The notes under the pieces were generated by a model. The model made no database searches. It saw only the letters and a list, made by a program, of their open reading frames with translations, and was not told where the DNA came from. Made by a program: the position numbers and the translations under genes. Positions 1 to 7,171 of a DNA stretch of 22,520 nt are shown one piece after another. Source of the DNA: CAZPXF01 sp964590945 (GTDB taxonomy: Bacteria > Bacillota > Clostridia > Lachnospirales > Lachnospiraceae). How positions within the stretch are numbered: the stretch's first letter is position 1; the number at the start of each line of letters is the position of its first letter. The stretch spans positions 1 through 22,520 of the forward strand of contig CAZPXF010000032.1 in the NCBI GenBank assembly GCA_964590945.1. Reading direction: 5' to 3'.

Positions 1-75
1 AGGTATCCGGAATAAAAAGCACGGCAGTGTTATCGTTTTTATCAGATTAACCTGAGTTAAATATTATTTTTGTTG

Positions 76-105
76 TTGACAGATACTACTTTAATGTGGT
101 AAACT
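76..105 (+). promoter_or_regulatory. Sigma-A-type promoter for the T-box/oxidoreductase operon
   Basis: A perfect TTGACA lies at 76-81. After an 18-base spacer comes TAAACT (100-105), preceded by a TG that would make an extended -10 (TGGTAAACT). Transcription would begin near 112, just ahead of the T-box leader. Bases 1-75 contain nothing else I can recognise, and no gene end is visible there. Confidence 0.6.
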
Positions 106-111
106 GATAAT

Positions 112-421
112 TGGTTTTGAAATATTATATACAAATGTGATGAATGGGAAAAGTACAGTTTTGTATTCTTGCACAGAGAACTGTCGGCTGGTGAGAGGCA
201 GGGAAGAGAGAAGCTGGAAGATCACCCGGGAGCTGTCTGCTGAAAGTTTTTCAACGATTAGGTTAGAACGTCTGATACACGTTACAGTATCCGGCATTAA
301 AGGATGGATGACAGATCAACAGATCCGAGATGCTATAGAGTGGTTGTATATTTACAGCAAATAGAGTGGTACCGCAGAGTTCAGGCTTTGTCTCTAAATA
401 AATTAGAGACAAAGCTTTTTT
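112..421 (+). ncRNA. T-box riboswitch (tRNA-sensing leader) upstream of 2-oxoacid:ferredoxin oxidoreductase genes
   Basis: The leader has the T-box hallmarks in order: an AGAGA motif near 176, a Stem I with GGTGAGAG (190-197) paired to TCACC downstream, a specifier region around 230-245 ending in TGAA, the T-box sequence AGAGTGGTACCGC (363-375), and a terminator with a T-tract. In this family uncharged tRNA binds the specifier and the T-box, stabilising an antiterminator, so the operon turns on when one amino acid is scarce. In the pheS T-box of this window UUC sits immediately before UGAA. The same register here gives UGC (238-240, Cys). Shifted readings are GCU (Ala) and GUC (Val), so the cognate amino acid is uncertain. 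The T-box core starts AGAGTGG rather than the usual AGGGTGG. An apparent 75-codon frame inside the leader is not credible as a gene. Confidence 0.88.
385..421 (+). terminator. Intrinsic terminator of the T-box leader
   Basis: A perfect 13-bp stem (385-397 with 403-415, GCTTTGTCTCTAA against its complement) has a 5-base loop and is followed by six T residues (416-421). It is the terminator half of the T-box switch and competes with the antiterminator that uses the GTGGTACC segment. Confidence 0.9.
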
Positions 422-484
422 GTTGCCAGACATACGAAAGGAAGCTCCGGTAGAGGTTCCCTTTTCGTTGCCAGACATGCGAAA
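422..484 (+). repeat. 18-base direct repeat flanking a second terminator-like hairpin
   Basis: Copies at 422-439 and 467-484 (core GTTGCCAGACAT, then ACGAAA or GCGAAA) match at 17 of 18 bases and are both preceded by a T-rich run. Between them, 440-460 folds as GGAA.CTC/GAG.TTCC with one G-G mismatch, followed by CTTTT (461-465). It may be a second weak terminator or a duplicated leader fragment; its role is unknown. Confidence 0.5.
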
Positions 485-526
485 TGCGGTACTTCGGGGA
501 AATCGTCACATGGAAAGGAAAAGATT

Positions 527-1099
527 ATGAGAGAAAACTTGGAGATCAGATGGCACGGCCGGGGCGGCCAGGGAGCCAAAACGGCAGCGCTTTTGCTGGC
601 AGACGTTGCATTCCAGACAGGAAAATATGTACAGGGATTTCCGGAGTATGGTCCGGAGCGTATGGGAGCGCCGATCACGGCTTACAACCGGATCAGCGAC
701 CACCCGATCCGTGTACATTCCAATATCTACGACCCGCAGTTTGTCGTAGTCGTGGATGAGAGCCTTCTTGAAACCGTGGACGTTACGAAGGGCTTGAAGG
801 AGGATGGCGCGATCGTCGTCAATACGGAGAAGAGTAAAGAAGAGATCGCGCCTCATCTGAAAGGCTATAAAGGCAAAGTCTATACGATCGACGCGAGAAA
901 GGTATCGATGGAGACGCTTGGAAAATATTTCCCGAATTCACCGATGCTTGCATCCATCGTGAAGGTGAGCGGCGTTATGGATGAGGATGTATTTTTAAGG
1001 GAAATGGAAGCTTCCTTCCGGCATAAATTCGCGAAAAAGCCGGAGGTTATCGAAGGAAACATGCAGGCGCTCCGCATGGCGCTGAAGGAGGTAAGGTAA
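527..1099 (+). CDS. porC: 2-oxoacid:ferredoxin oxidoreductase, gamma subunit
   Basis: This 190-residue protein is the gamma subunit of a multi-subunit pyruvate/2-ketoisovalerate-type ferredoxin oxidoreductase, which oxidatively decarboxylates 2-oxoacids with CoA to acyl-CoA, CO2 and reduced ferredoxin in the cytoplasm. The family signature is clear: a glycine-rich start (RWHGRGGQGAKTAA, about residues 8-21) and GFPEYGPERMGAPITAY at about 38-54. The length is normal for a free gamma subunit. A purine-rich GGAAAGGAAAAG precedes the ATG at 527. It is the first gene behind the T-box and its TAA overlaps the ATG of the delta gene by one base, so translation is probably coupled. Substrate (pyruvate, branched-chain or aromatic 2-oxoacid) cannot be settled by eye; the symbol follows the pyruvate enzyme nomenclature only. 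Confidence 0.9.
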   Translation: MRENLEIRWHGRGGQGAKTAALLLADVAFQTGKYVQGFPEYGPERMGAPITAYNRISDHPIRVHSNIYDPQFVVVVDESLLETVDVTKGLKEDGAIVVNTEKSKEEIAPHLKGYKGKVYTIDARKVSMETLGKYFPNSPMLASIVKVSGVMDEDVFLREMEASFRHKFAKKPEVIEGNMQALRMALKEVR

Positions 1100-1407
1100 T
1101 GGCACAGAGAACAGATATATCAAAGATTAATGAGACCGTAGGCTGGAGAGATCTGACAGAGGGGCTCAAAATCTATGGCGGCGGGACATCCGTGCAGTTT
1201 CATACGGGCGAGTGGACGACAGTAAAGGCAGAGGTCGATGAGAGCAGATGCATCCAGTGCCTTCTGTGCACGCCGGTCTGCCCGGACAGCTGTATTCAGG
1301 TTCAGGACGGCAAACGGCTTCCGGTAGATACGCTGCACTGTAAGGGGTGCGGCATCTGCGCAAAGGTTTGTCCGGTTCATGCGATCACGATGAAGGAGGG
1401 AAAATAA
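1099..1407 (+). CDS. porD: 2-oxoacid:ferredoxin oxidoreductase, delta subunit (2x[4Fe-4S] ferredoxin)
   Basis: This 102-residue polyferredoxin carries electrons from the catalytic subunits to external ferredoxin. Two 4Fe-4S motifs are visible. The first has Cys51, Cys54, Cys57 and Cys61 (CIQCLLCTPVC), with an extra Cys66. The second has Cys81, Cys84, Cys87 and Cys91 (CKGCGICAKVC). The first 45 residues are the N-terminal extension usual for PorD/VorD. The ATG overlaps the stop of the gamma gene, with GGAGGTAAGG as ribosome binding site, and the alpha gene follows after one base. The order gamma-delta-alpha-beta is the classic one for the four-subunit enzymes, unlike the single-chain pyruvate:ferredoxin oxidoreductase typical of many clostridia. 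Confidence 0.92.
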   Translation: MAQRTDISKINETVGWRDLTEGLKIYGGGTSVQFHTGEWTTVKAEVDESRCIQCLLCTPVCPDSCIQVQDGKRLPVDTLHCKGCGICAKVCPVHAITMKEGK

Positions 1408-1408
1408 G

Positions 1409-2590
1409 ATGGCAAGGAAAGACAGATTATCAGGCAATGAGGCGATCGCGATCGCGTTAAGACAGATCAATCCGGATGTGATGGCGGCATTTCCGATCAC
1501 TCCTTCCACAGAAATCCCGCAGTATTTTACGCAGATGATCGCAAATGGGGAGGCGGATACGGAGTTCATCCCGGTCGAGAGCGAGCACAGCTCCATGAGC
1601 GCCTGTGTAGGCGCGTCTGCGGCGGGCGCAAGGGCGGTAACGGCAACTTCTTCGTGCGGACTTGCACTTATGTGGGAGGAGCTGTATGTGGCGGCAGACA
1701 ACCGGCTTCCGATCGCGCTGGCGCTTGTAAACCGCGCGCTTTCCGGGCCTCTCAATATCAACGCCGACCATTCCGACAGTATGGGGGCAAGGGACGCCGG
1801 ATGGATCCAGATTTACGCGGAAAATAATCAGGAGGCCTACGACAATTTTGTGCAGGCATACCGGATCGCAGAGCACCCGGATGTAAGGCTTCCGATCATG
1901 ATCTGCCAGGACGGCTTTATCACCAGCCATGCGGTGGAGAATATGGAGCTTCTGGATGATGCGGATGTGAAGAATTTCGTCGGCGAATATGAGCCGGAGC
2001 AGTATCTTCTGAATCCGGAGATGCCGATGGCGTTCGGTCCATATGCTGTTTCCAATTATTATTTTGAGGCAAAGAGGGGGCACGCAGAAGCGCTTCACAA
2101 TGCAAAACAGGTGACGCTGGACGTTGCCCGGGAATTTGAAAAGCTTTCGGGGCGTTCCTACGGGCTTTTTGAGGAATATAAGATGGAGGATGCGGAGTAT
2201 GCAGTTGTCATCATCGGATCTGCGGCGGGAACAACAAAGGATGCCGTCGATGCGCTCCGCGCACAGGGAAAAAAGGCCGGCCTTATCAAGATCCGTCTGT
2301 TCCGCCCGTTCCCGGCAAAAGAGATCGCGGAGGCGTTGAAGAATGTGAAGGCGGTTGCCATCATGGACCGCGCGGAGAGCTACAGCGATCACGGCGGGCC
2401 GCTGGGGGCGGATGTGATGTCGGCTTTGTTCCGCGCGAAGGCTTCCTGCGAGGCTGTGAACTACGTCTATGGTCTTGGCGGAAGAGACGTCCGGGTAGAG
2501 GATATGGAAAATGTTTACGCAGAGCTTGAAAAGATCGCCGAAACCGGCGACGCAGGCGAAGGCTTCAGATACATGGGACTCAGAGAGTAG
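1409..2590 (+). CDS. porA: 2-oxoacid:ferredoxin oxidoreductase, alpha subunit
   Basis: This 393-residue catalytic subunit combines the pyrimidine-binding (domain I) and transketolase C-terminal-like (domain II) parts of the thiamine diphosphate enzyme. The N-terminal motif FPITPSTEIPQYF (about residues 29-41) is the family YPITPST signature. EHSSMSACVGASAAGARAVTATSS (about 59-82) matches the cofactor-facing helix and loop. A region near 260-350 (VIIGSAAGTTKDAVDALRAQG, LFRPFPAKEIAEAL) is the typical C-terminal domain. Length is normal for a free alpha subunit. It begins one base after the delta stop, with GAAGGAGGG upstream of the ATG. It should pair with the beta subunit encoded 13 bases downstream to form the active site. 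Confidence 0.93.
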   Translation: MARKDRLSGNEAIAIALRQINPDVMAAFPITPSTEIPQYFTQMIANGEADTEFIPVESEHSSMSACVGASAAGARAVTATSSCGLALMWEELYVAADNRLPIALALVNRALSGPLNINADHSDSMGARDAGWIQIYAENNQEAYDNFVQAYRIAEHPDVRLPIMICQDGFITSHAVENMELLDDADVKNFVGEYEPEQYLLNPEMPMAFGPYAVSNYYFEAKRGHAEALHNAKQVTLDVAREFEKLSGRSYGLFEEYKMEDAEYAVVIIGSAAGTTKDAVDALRAQGKKAGLIKIRLFRPFPAKEIAEALKNVKAVAIMDRAESYSDHGGPLGADVMSALFRAKASCEAVNYVYGLGGRDVRVEDMENVYAELEKIAETGDAGEGFRYMGLRE

Positions 2591-2603
2591 GAGGAGACAG
2601 GGC

Positions 2604-3533
2604 ATGAGTTATAATTTCAAGGAGACAATGAATAAACCGGAACGTCTGGCTCCGGGACATAGGATGTGCGCCGGATGCGGCGGAACGATTGCAGTAAGAA
2701 ACGTCCTTCGGGGACTTCATGAGGGGGATAAGGCGGTGATCGGCAATGCGACCGGATGCCTGGACGTATCTTCCTTCATTTACCCATATACGGCATGGCA
2801 GGATTCGTATATCCACAATGCATTCGAAAATGCGGGCGCGACACTGAGCGGCGTCGAGACTGCGTACCGCGCGCTGAAAAAGCGCGGGAAGCTGGATGAG
2901 ACCTACAAGTTTATCACATTCGGCGGCGACGGTGGTACATACGATATCGGACTGCAGTCCCTGTCTGGGGCGATGGAGAGGAATCACGACATGGTTTACG
3001 TCTGCTATGACAACGGCGCTTACATGAACACGGGTATCCAGCGTTCCTCCGCAACGCCGATGTATGCAGATACGACAACGACTCCGGTCGGTTCGCAGTC
3101 CAACGGCAAACCGCAGAACCGGAAGGATCTGGCTGCGATCATGGCGGCGCATGACATTCCGTATGTGGCGCAGACAACCTTTATCGGCAATTTCAGCGAC
3201 CTCCATAAAAAGGCGGAGAAAGCGATTTACACGGAGGGGGCGGCGTTCCTCAATATCATGGCGCCGTGTCCGCGCGGGTGGAGATACAATACGCCGGATA
3301 TCATGGAGATCTGTAAGCTGGGCGTGGAAACATGCTACTGGCCGCTCTTTGAGGTAGAGCATGGGAAATGGAAGCTGAACTACGAGCCGAAGAAAAAGCT
3401 TCCGGTTGAGGATTTCCTGATCAAACAGGGAAGATTCAGGCATCTGTTCAAGCCGGGAAACGAATTTTTGATCGAGGCATTCCAAAATGAAGTGGATCGC
3501 AGGTGGGAGGAGCTTCTTGCCCGCTGCGAGTAG
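2604..3533 (+). CDS. porB: 2-oxoacid:ferredoxin oxidoreductase, beta subunit (thiamine diphosphate and 4Fe-4S)
   Basis: This 309-residue subunit binds thiamine diphosphate-Mg and a proximal 4Fe-4S cluster. Cys22 and Cys25 (HRMCAGCGG), Cys52 (NATGCLDVSS) and Cys222 (APCPRGW) are the four expected cluster ligands. GGDGGTYDIG starting at residue 107, followed by CYDNGAYMNTG, forms the diphosphate/Mg site. I chose the ATG at 2604 because GGAGGAGACAGGGC lies just before it. An in-frame start at 2511 would run 80 bases inside the alpha gene and add residues absent from the family. The ATGCLDVSS...IYPYTAWQDSYIHNAFENA stretch resembles PorB and VorB; which of the two applies is unresolved. It is the last gene of the operon. 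Confidence 0.92.
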   Translation: MSYNFKETMNKPERLAPGHRMCAGCGGTIAVRNVLRGLHEGDKAVIGNATGCLDVSSFIYPYTAWQDSYIHNAFENAGATLSGVETAYRALKKRGKLDETYKFITFGGDGGTYDIGLQSLSGAMERNHDMVYVCYDNGAYMNTGIQRSSATPMYADTTTTPVGSQSNGKPQNRKDLAAIMAAHDIPYVAQTTFIGNFSDLHKKAEKAIYTEGAAFLNIMAPCPRGWRYNTPDIMEICKLGVETCYWPLFEVEHGKWKLNYEPKKKLPVEDFLIKQGRFRHLFKPGNEFLIEAFQNEVDRRWEELLARCE

Positions 3534-3590
3534 GGAATCATCTTGTTTTCCTGTTTTGTCTCAAAATAATTCAAAATAATCCAAATGATA

Positions 3591-3620
3591 TTGACAATTC
3601 CAGATAAATGTGGATAATAA
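3591..3620 (+). promoter_or_regulatory. Promoter-like sequence for the yqeC-permease-xdh operon
   Basis: TTGACA at 3591-3596 is followed after 16 bases by GATAAT (3613-3618), or after 18 bases by TAATAA (3615-3620). It lies 58 bases past the beta-subunit stop in an A/T-rich stretch. It suggests that the purine operon starts here rather than depending only on read-through. Transcription would start near 3625. Confidence 0.55.
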
Positions 3621-3631
3621 TGTTGTAACTT

Positions 3632-3670
3632 GTAAAGCCATTGTCTGTCTATGCAGACCGTGGCTTTTAC
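3632..3670 (+). terminator. Strong hairpin: terminator of the oxidoreductase operon or part of the yqeC leader
   Basis: GTAAAGCCA (3632-3640) pairs with TGGCTTTTAC (3661-3670). Inside it GTCTG (3643-3647) pairs with CAGAC (3654-3658), giving about 14 base pairs interrupted by a small internal loop. AAAGCC...GGCTTTT resembles an intrinsic terminator, but the T-run is only four bases. Because a promoter lies upstream, the hairpin could equally be the first element of the leader RNA of the next operon. Confidence 0.55.
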
Positions 3671-3677
3671 AATGACA

Positions 3678-3718
3678 GCCGGTGCGGAGTGATTCAAGAG
3701 CCCTTTAACCGCTCCGGC
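3678..3718 (+). promoter_or_regulatory. Second leader hairpin before yqeC, possible cis-regulatory RNA of unknown class
   Basis: GCCGGTGCGG (3678-3687) pairs with CCGCTCCGGC (3709-3718), ten positions with a single T-T mismatch, around a 21-base loop. It sits 10 bases before the ribosome binding site AGGAGAGG (3728-3735) of yqeC. Together with the hairpin at 3632-3670 it makes a compact structured leader of about 115 bases. I could not match it to a named riboswitch class. Confidence 0.45.
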
Positions 3719-3740
3719 AACAGCATCAGGAGAGGTTTTA

Positions 3741-4436
3741 ATGGAAGATATTTTACAGACATTACTGATTGATCCGGAGCGTTATCATGTGATCTCGGCG
3801 GTCGGCGCAGGGGGGAAGACAACATTGTTGTATGCGCTGGCGGAGGCTTTTTTTGATTTGGGGAAAAGGGTGATCGTGACGACTACGACACATATGGCGA
3901 TCCCGAACCGTTACGCTGTGCTTACGGAAGATGCATCTCTCAGAGAGGCGTTTATAAAGTCGGCAGTAAGGGAAGAGGTAGTCACTGTGGGGATTCCGGA
4001 GGAAGCGCATAAGATGCATGGACTTCCGAAGACGGAGCTGGAGACGCTCAGGAAATACTGTGATGTTCTTTTGGTCGAGGCGGATGGTTCCAGGAAACTT
4101 CCGGTGAAGGCGCCGGAGCATTTTGAACCTGTGATCCCGGATATGACCCAGCTTGTTTTGGGCGTTTTGGGAGCTGCTGCTGTGGGTCAAAGGATTGCGG
4201 ACGTAAGCTGCCGTACCGGTAAGGTCTGTGAAATTCTTGCGAAAAAACCGGAAGATCTGGTGAGCGTGGATGACCTTGTCACTCTGCTTCTGCATGACAG
4301 AGGACAGAAAAAAGGGGTTTTCTGCGATTACAGGGCAGTCATCAATCAGGCGGAAATGCTGAGCGATGAACAGAAAACTTATGTTTCAAGACTGGGGATC
4401 TTGCATACCTCTTTCCCGGTTTTGAAGCGGGCATAG
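3741..4436 (+). CDS. yqeC: Selenium-dependent hydroxylase accessory protein YqeC
   Basis: This 231-residue protein matches the YqeC family, known from comparative genomics as a companion of selenium-dependent molybdenum hydroxylases and thought to help with the labile selenium cofactor; its exact reaction is not settled. A nucleotide-binding P-loop is visible at residues 22-28 (GAGGKTT, Lys26), followed by VIVTTTTHMAIP (about 44-55) and a conserved acidic stretch LLVEADGSRKLPVKAPEHFEPVIP (about 110-133), which are family hallmarks. The length is normal. It starts at ATG 3741 behind AGGAGAGG and is the first gene of the permease/xdh operon, which supports a role in maturing the hydroxylase encoded downstream. 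The usual partner genes yqeB and selD are not in this window. Confidence 0.87.
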   Translation: MEDILQTLLIDPERYHVISAVGAGGKTTLLYALAEAFFDLGKRVIVTTTTHMAIPNRYAVLTEDASLREAFIKSAVREEVVTVGIPEEAHKMHGLPKTELETLRKYCDVLLVEADGSRKLPVKAPEHFEPVIPDMTQLVLGVLGAAAVGQRIADVSCRTGKVCEILAKKPEDLVSVDDLVTLLLHDRGQKKGVFCDYRAVINQAEMLSDEQKTYVSRLGILHTSFPVLKRA

Positions 4437-4459
4437 CAAGGAAAAACAGGAGGATGAGA

Positions 4460-5869
4460 ATGAAAGAAAAGAAAAACAGAACAAATCCGGCGGCATATGA
4501 TTTTTACGGCAAGTTGCCGCTCTCACAGGCGATCCCGCTTGGACTCCAGCATGTACTGGCGATGTTTGTCGGCAACCTGACGCCGCTCCTTATCATTACC
4601 GGAGCATGCGGAATGGGAGCAGGAACAGAATATGCGGATCTTCAGGTCATGCTTTTGCAGAATGCAATGCTGATCGCAGGCGTGGTTACACTGATCCAGC
4701 TTTTTGCAATCGGGCCGGTCGGCGGCAAGGTGCCGATCATCATGGGTACAAGCTCCGGCTTTATCGGAGTCTGTAACAGTATTACTGCCGTTATGGGCGG
4801 CGGCGTGATCGCCTATGGCGCGATCATGGGGGCTTCTCTGATCGGCGGTATTTTTGAAGGGATATTGGGTTTCTGTCTGAAACCGCTGAGGAAATTTTTC
4901 CCTGCGGTCGTTACAGGTACGGTCGTTTTGTCCATCGGACTTTCCCTGATCAGCGTGGGCGTGGCTTCCTTTGGCGGCGGCAGCAGCGCGGCGGATTACG
5001 GGTCTGTTGAGAATCTTGTTCTTGGAGGGATTGTGCTGATCGTCATTATCGCAGTCAAGCACTGGATAAAAGGAATCGCAAGCGCTTCCTCCATTTTGAT
5101 CGGTATTATCGTTGGATATATCGTTGCCGCGATCATGGGCGTTGTGCTTCCGACGACCGGTATTGACGCGGATGGCGTGGAATTTACAAAGGCGTGGGTT
5201 CTGAACTGGGATAAGGTTGCATCTGCAAGCTGGATCTCCATCCCAAGACCGGTTCCGGTGAAGCTTGTGTTCGATGCGAGAGCCATCGTGCCGATGCTCA
5301 TCATGTTTATCGTAACTGCGGTTGAGACTGTCGGCGATATCTCCGGCTGCGTGGAAGGCGGCATGGGACGTGAGGCGACGGATCAGGAGCTTGCAGGCGG
5401 AGTTGCGTGCGACGGCTTTGGTTCTTCTCTGGCGGCGCTTTTCGGCGTGCTTCCGAATACTTCCTTCAGCCAGAACGTAGGACTTGTGACAATGACAAAG
5501 ATCGTGAACCGCAAAGCCCTGGCGTGCGGAGCTGTTTTTCTTGTTCTTTGCGGAATCTTCCCGAAGCTTGCGGCGCTGATCTCCATTATGCCGCAGAGCG
5601 TGCTCGGCGGAGCGGCTGTCATGATGTTCTCATCTATTGTTGTCAGCGGTATCCAGCTTGTAACAAAATGGCCGGTTACAGGAAGAAATATTACGATCAT
5701 CTCCGTATCGCTCGGCCTTGGATATGGTCTTGGCGCAAACAGCGCGATCCTGGCCCAGCTTCCGCAGGGAATCCAGCTGATCTTCGGCGGTTCCGGAATC
5801 GTTCCGGCAGCGCTGGTTGCGATCATTTTGAATATCATTCTTCCGGAAAAAGAGGAAAATGAGAACTAA
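4460..5869 (+). CDS. NCS2-family nucleobase (xanthine/uracil-type) permease
   Basis: This 469-residue, very hydrophobic protein belongs to the nucleobase:cation symporter-2 family (UraA/PbuX/XanP-like), with roughly 14 membrane segments. Family landmarks are present: QHVLAMFVGNLTPLLI in the first membrane helix with His31, VETVGDISG with Glu289 in helix 8, and PNTSFSQNVGLV with Gln338-Asn339 in helix 10, the residues that bind the base in characterised members. I prefer ATG 4460 because CAGGAGG (4447-4453) gives it six-base spacing; ATG 4454 directly abuts that site. Its place between yqeC and the xdh genes argues for import of the hydroxylase substrate, a purine such as xanthine, hypoxanthine or urate. 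Specificity among these cannot be read from the sequence. Confidence 0.92.
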   Translation: MKEKKNRTNPAAYDFYGKLPLSQAIPLGLQHVLAMFVGNLTPLLIITGACGMGAGTEYADLQVMLLQNAMLIAGVVTLIQLFAIGPVGGKVPIIMGTSSGFIGVCNSITAVMGGGVIAYGAIMGASLIGGIFEGILGFCLKPLRKFFPAVVTGTVVLSIGLSLISVGVASFGGGSSAADYGSVENLVLGGIVLIVIIAVKHWIKGIASASSILIGIIVGYIVAAIMGVVLPTTGIDADGVEFTKAWVLNWDKVASASWISIPRPVPVKLVFDARAIVPMLIMFIVTAVETVGDISGCVEGGMGREATDQELAGGVACDGFGSSLAALFGVLPNTSFSQNVGLVTMTKIVNRKALACGAVFLVLCGIFPKLAALISIMPQSVLGGAAVMMFSSIVVSGIQLVTKWPVTGRNITIISVSLGLGYGLGANSAILAQLPQGIQLIFGGSGIVPAALVAIILNIILPEKEENEN

Positions 5870-5914
5870 GGCGGCGCCAGGAGATTTTCAGGATCAAAAG
5901 TGAGGAGGAGAATC

Positions 5915-6730
5915 ATGTTCACTTTGAAGAATTACCAGAAGGCGGCAAGTCTTGAGGAGGCTTATGAGCTGAACCAGAAAAAGGCCAATGCGGTGCTTGG
6001 CGGGATCATGTGGATGAAGATGACAACGCGCAGCATTCAGACCGGGATCGACCTGTCCGGCCTCGGCCTTGACGGCATTGAGGAGACAGAGGAGGCGTTC
6101 GCGATCGGGTGCATGTGCACCCTGCGCCAGCTTGAGCTTCACGAAGCCTTGAATCTATATTTTGACGGCGTTTTTAAGGAGTGCACAAAACACATTGTCG
6201 GGACGCAGTTCCGGAATACGGCGACGGTTGGGGGAAGTATATTCGGCCGCTTCGGCTTTTCGGATATCCTGACCTGTATGCTTGCGCTGGATACCTATGT
6301 GGAGCTGTATAAGGGCGGGGTGATCCCGCTTGCGGAGTTTGCGGATATGAAGTATGACCGGGATATTCTCGTGCGTATTATCATCAAGAAGGACGGAAGA
6401 TGTGCGGCGTATCAGTCCCACAGGGAGGCAGCGACCGATTTCCCTGTGATCGCATGCGGCGTTTCCTGTCTGAACGATACATGGAGGATCGCGGTCGGAG
6501 CCAGATCCGGGCGCGCAAAGCTTTTTGAGACAGAGAAGCCTTTGAAAGAATTGGAAGATGCAGGAAACGTGTCTGCATTTGCAGCAAACGCAGCGGCGCA
6601 GTTTACGTACAGCAGCAATATGCGCGGAAGCGCGCAGTACAGAAAGCATCTGGCGAAGGTGTATATACAGCGCGCAGTCTGTCAGATCGTAGAAGGAGGC
6701 GTTCGGAAATGCGGATCCAGTTTACATTAA
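5915..6730 (+). CDS. xdhB: Xanthine dehydrogenase-family FAD-binding subunit
   Basis: This 271-residue subunit holds FAD and passes electrons from the 2Fe-2S subunit to the final acceptor. Motifs of the CO dehydrogenase flavoprotein-like fold are visible: AVLGGIMWMKM (about residues 26-36, FAD site), then GTQFRNTATVGGSIFGRFGFSDILTCMLALD (about 96-126), the RNxATVGG signature. It is slightly shorter than the usual 280-295 residues. I chose ATG 5915 because TGAGGAGGAG lies at ideal distance; a GTG at 5900 would put the start upstream of that site. It follows the permease by 45 bases and overlaps the Fe-S subunit gene by 22 bases, so the two are probably coupled. The gene order FAD, Fe-S, Mo differs from E. 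coli xdhABC. Confidence 0.88.
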   Translation: MFTLKNYQKAASLEEAYELNQKKANAVLGGIMWMKMTTRSIQTGIDLSGLGLDGIEETEEAFAIGCMCTLRQLELHEALNLYFDGVFKECTKHIVGTQFRNTATVGGSIFGRFGFSDILTCMLALDTYVELYKGGVIPLAEFADMKYDRDILVRIIIKKDGRCAAYQSHREAATDFPVIACGVSCLNDTWRIAVGARSGRAKLFETEKPLKELEDAGNVSAFAANAAAQFTYSSNMRGSAQYRKHLAKVYIQRAVCQIVEGGVRKCGSSLH

Positions 6731-7170
6731 ATGGGAAAAAAGTGCAGGCGGATATAAGCGCCGATAAGCTGCTTTTGGATCTTGTGCGGGACAAGGGCTG
6801 TTACAGTGTGAAGCGCGGATGTGAGACGACAAACTGCGGACTTTGCACCGTGTGGGTGGACGGAACTCCAAAGCTCTCGTGCAGCATACTTGCGGCGCGC
6901 GTAGATGGAAAAGAGGTTACGACTTTGGAAGGACTTCAGAAGGAAGCGGAGGAATTCGGCGGTTTTCTTGCGGATGAGGGGGCTGAGCAGTGCGGCTTCT
7001 GCAGTCCGGGATTTATCATGAATGTGCTTGCGATGGAGCGGGAGCTTTCCGATCCTTCCGAGGATGAGATCCGGGAGTATTTATCCGGCAATCTCTGCCG
7101 CTGTACCGGATATATGGGACAGCTCCGGGCGATAAAGAATTATTTGCAGATGAAGAAGGGGGAGGCGTAG
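6709..7170 (+). CDS. xdhC: Xanthine dehydrogenase-family 2Fe-2S subunit
   Basis: This 153-residue subunit carries the two 2Fe-2S clusters of a molybdenum hydroxylase. The plant-ferredoxin-like cluster uses Cys38, Cys43, Cys46 (GCETTNCGLC) and Cys58. The second, all-helical cluster uses Cys95 and Cys98 (QCGFCSPG) plus Cys130 and Cys132 (NLCRCTGY). All eight ligands are present, so it looks functional. The ATG at 6709 is preceded by GAAGGAGG and lies inside the end of the FAD subunit gene. The stop is followed one base later by the start of the molybdenum subunit. The symbol follows E. coli usage and must not be confused with the XdhC/CoxI-type chaperone, which I do not see here. Confidence 0.94.
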   Translation: MRIQFTLNGKKVQADISADKLLLDLVRDKGCYSVKRGCETTNCGLCTVWVDGTPKLSCSILAARVDGKEVTTLEGLQKEAEEFGGFLADEGAEQCGFCSPGFIMNVLAMERELSDPSEDEIREYLSGNLCRCTGYMGQLRAIKNYLQMKKGEA

Positions 7171-7171
7171 A

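Noticed and set aside
137..364. 75-codon plus-strand open frame
   Set aside because: It coincides with Stem I and the linker of the T-box leader, and the ATG is inside leader RNA without a convincing ribosome binding site.
1457..2605. 382-codon open frame antisense to the alpha subunit gene
   Set aside because: Shadow frame of a codon-biased gene; composition is unlike a normal protein.
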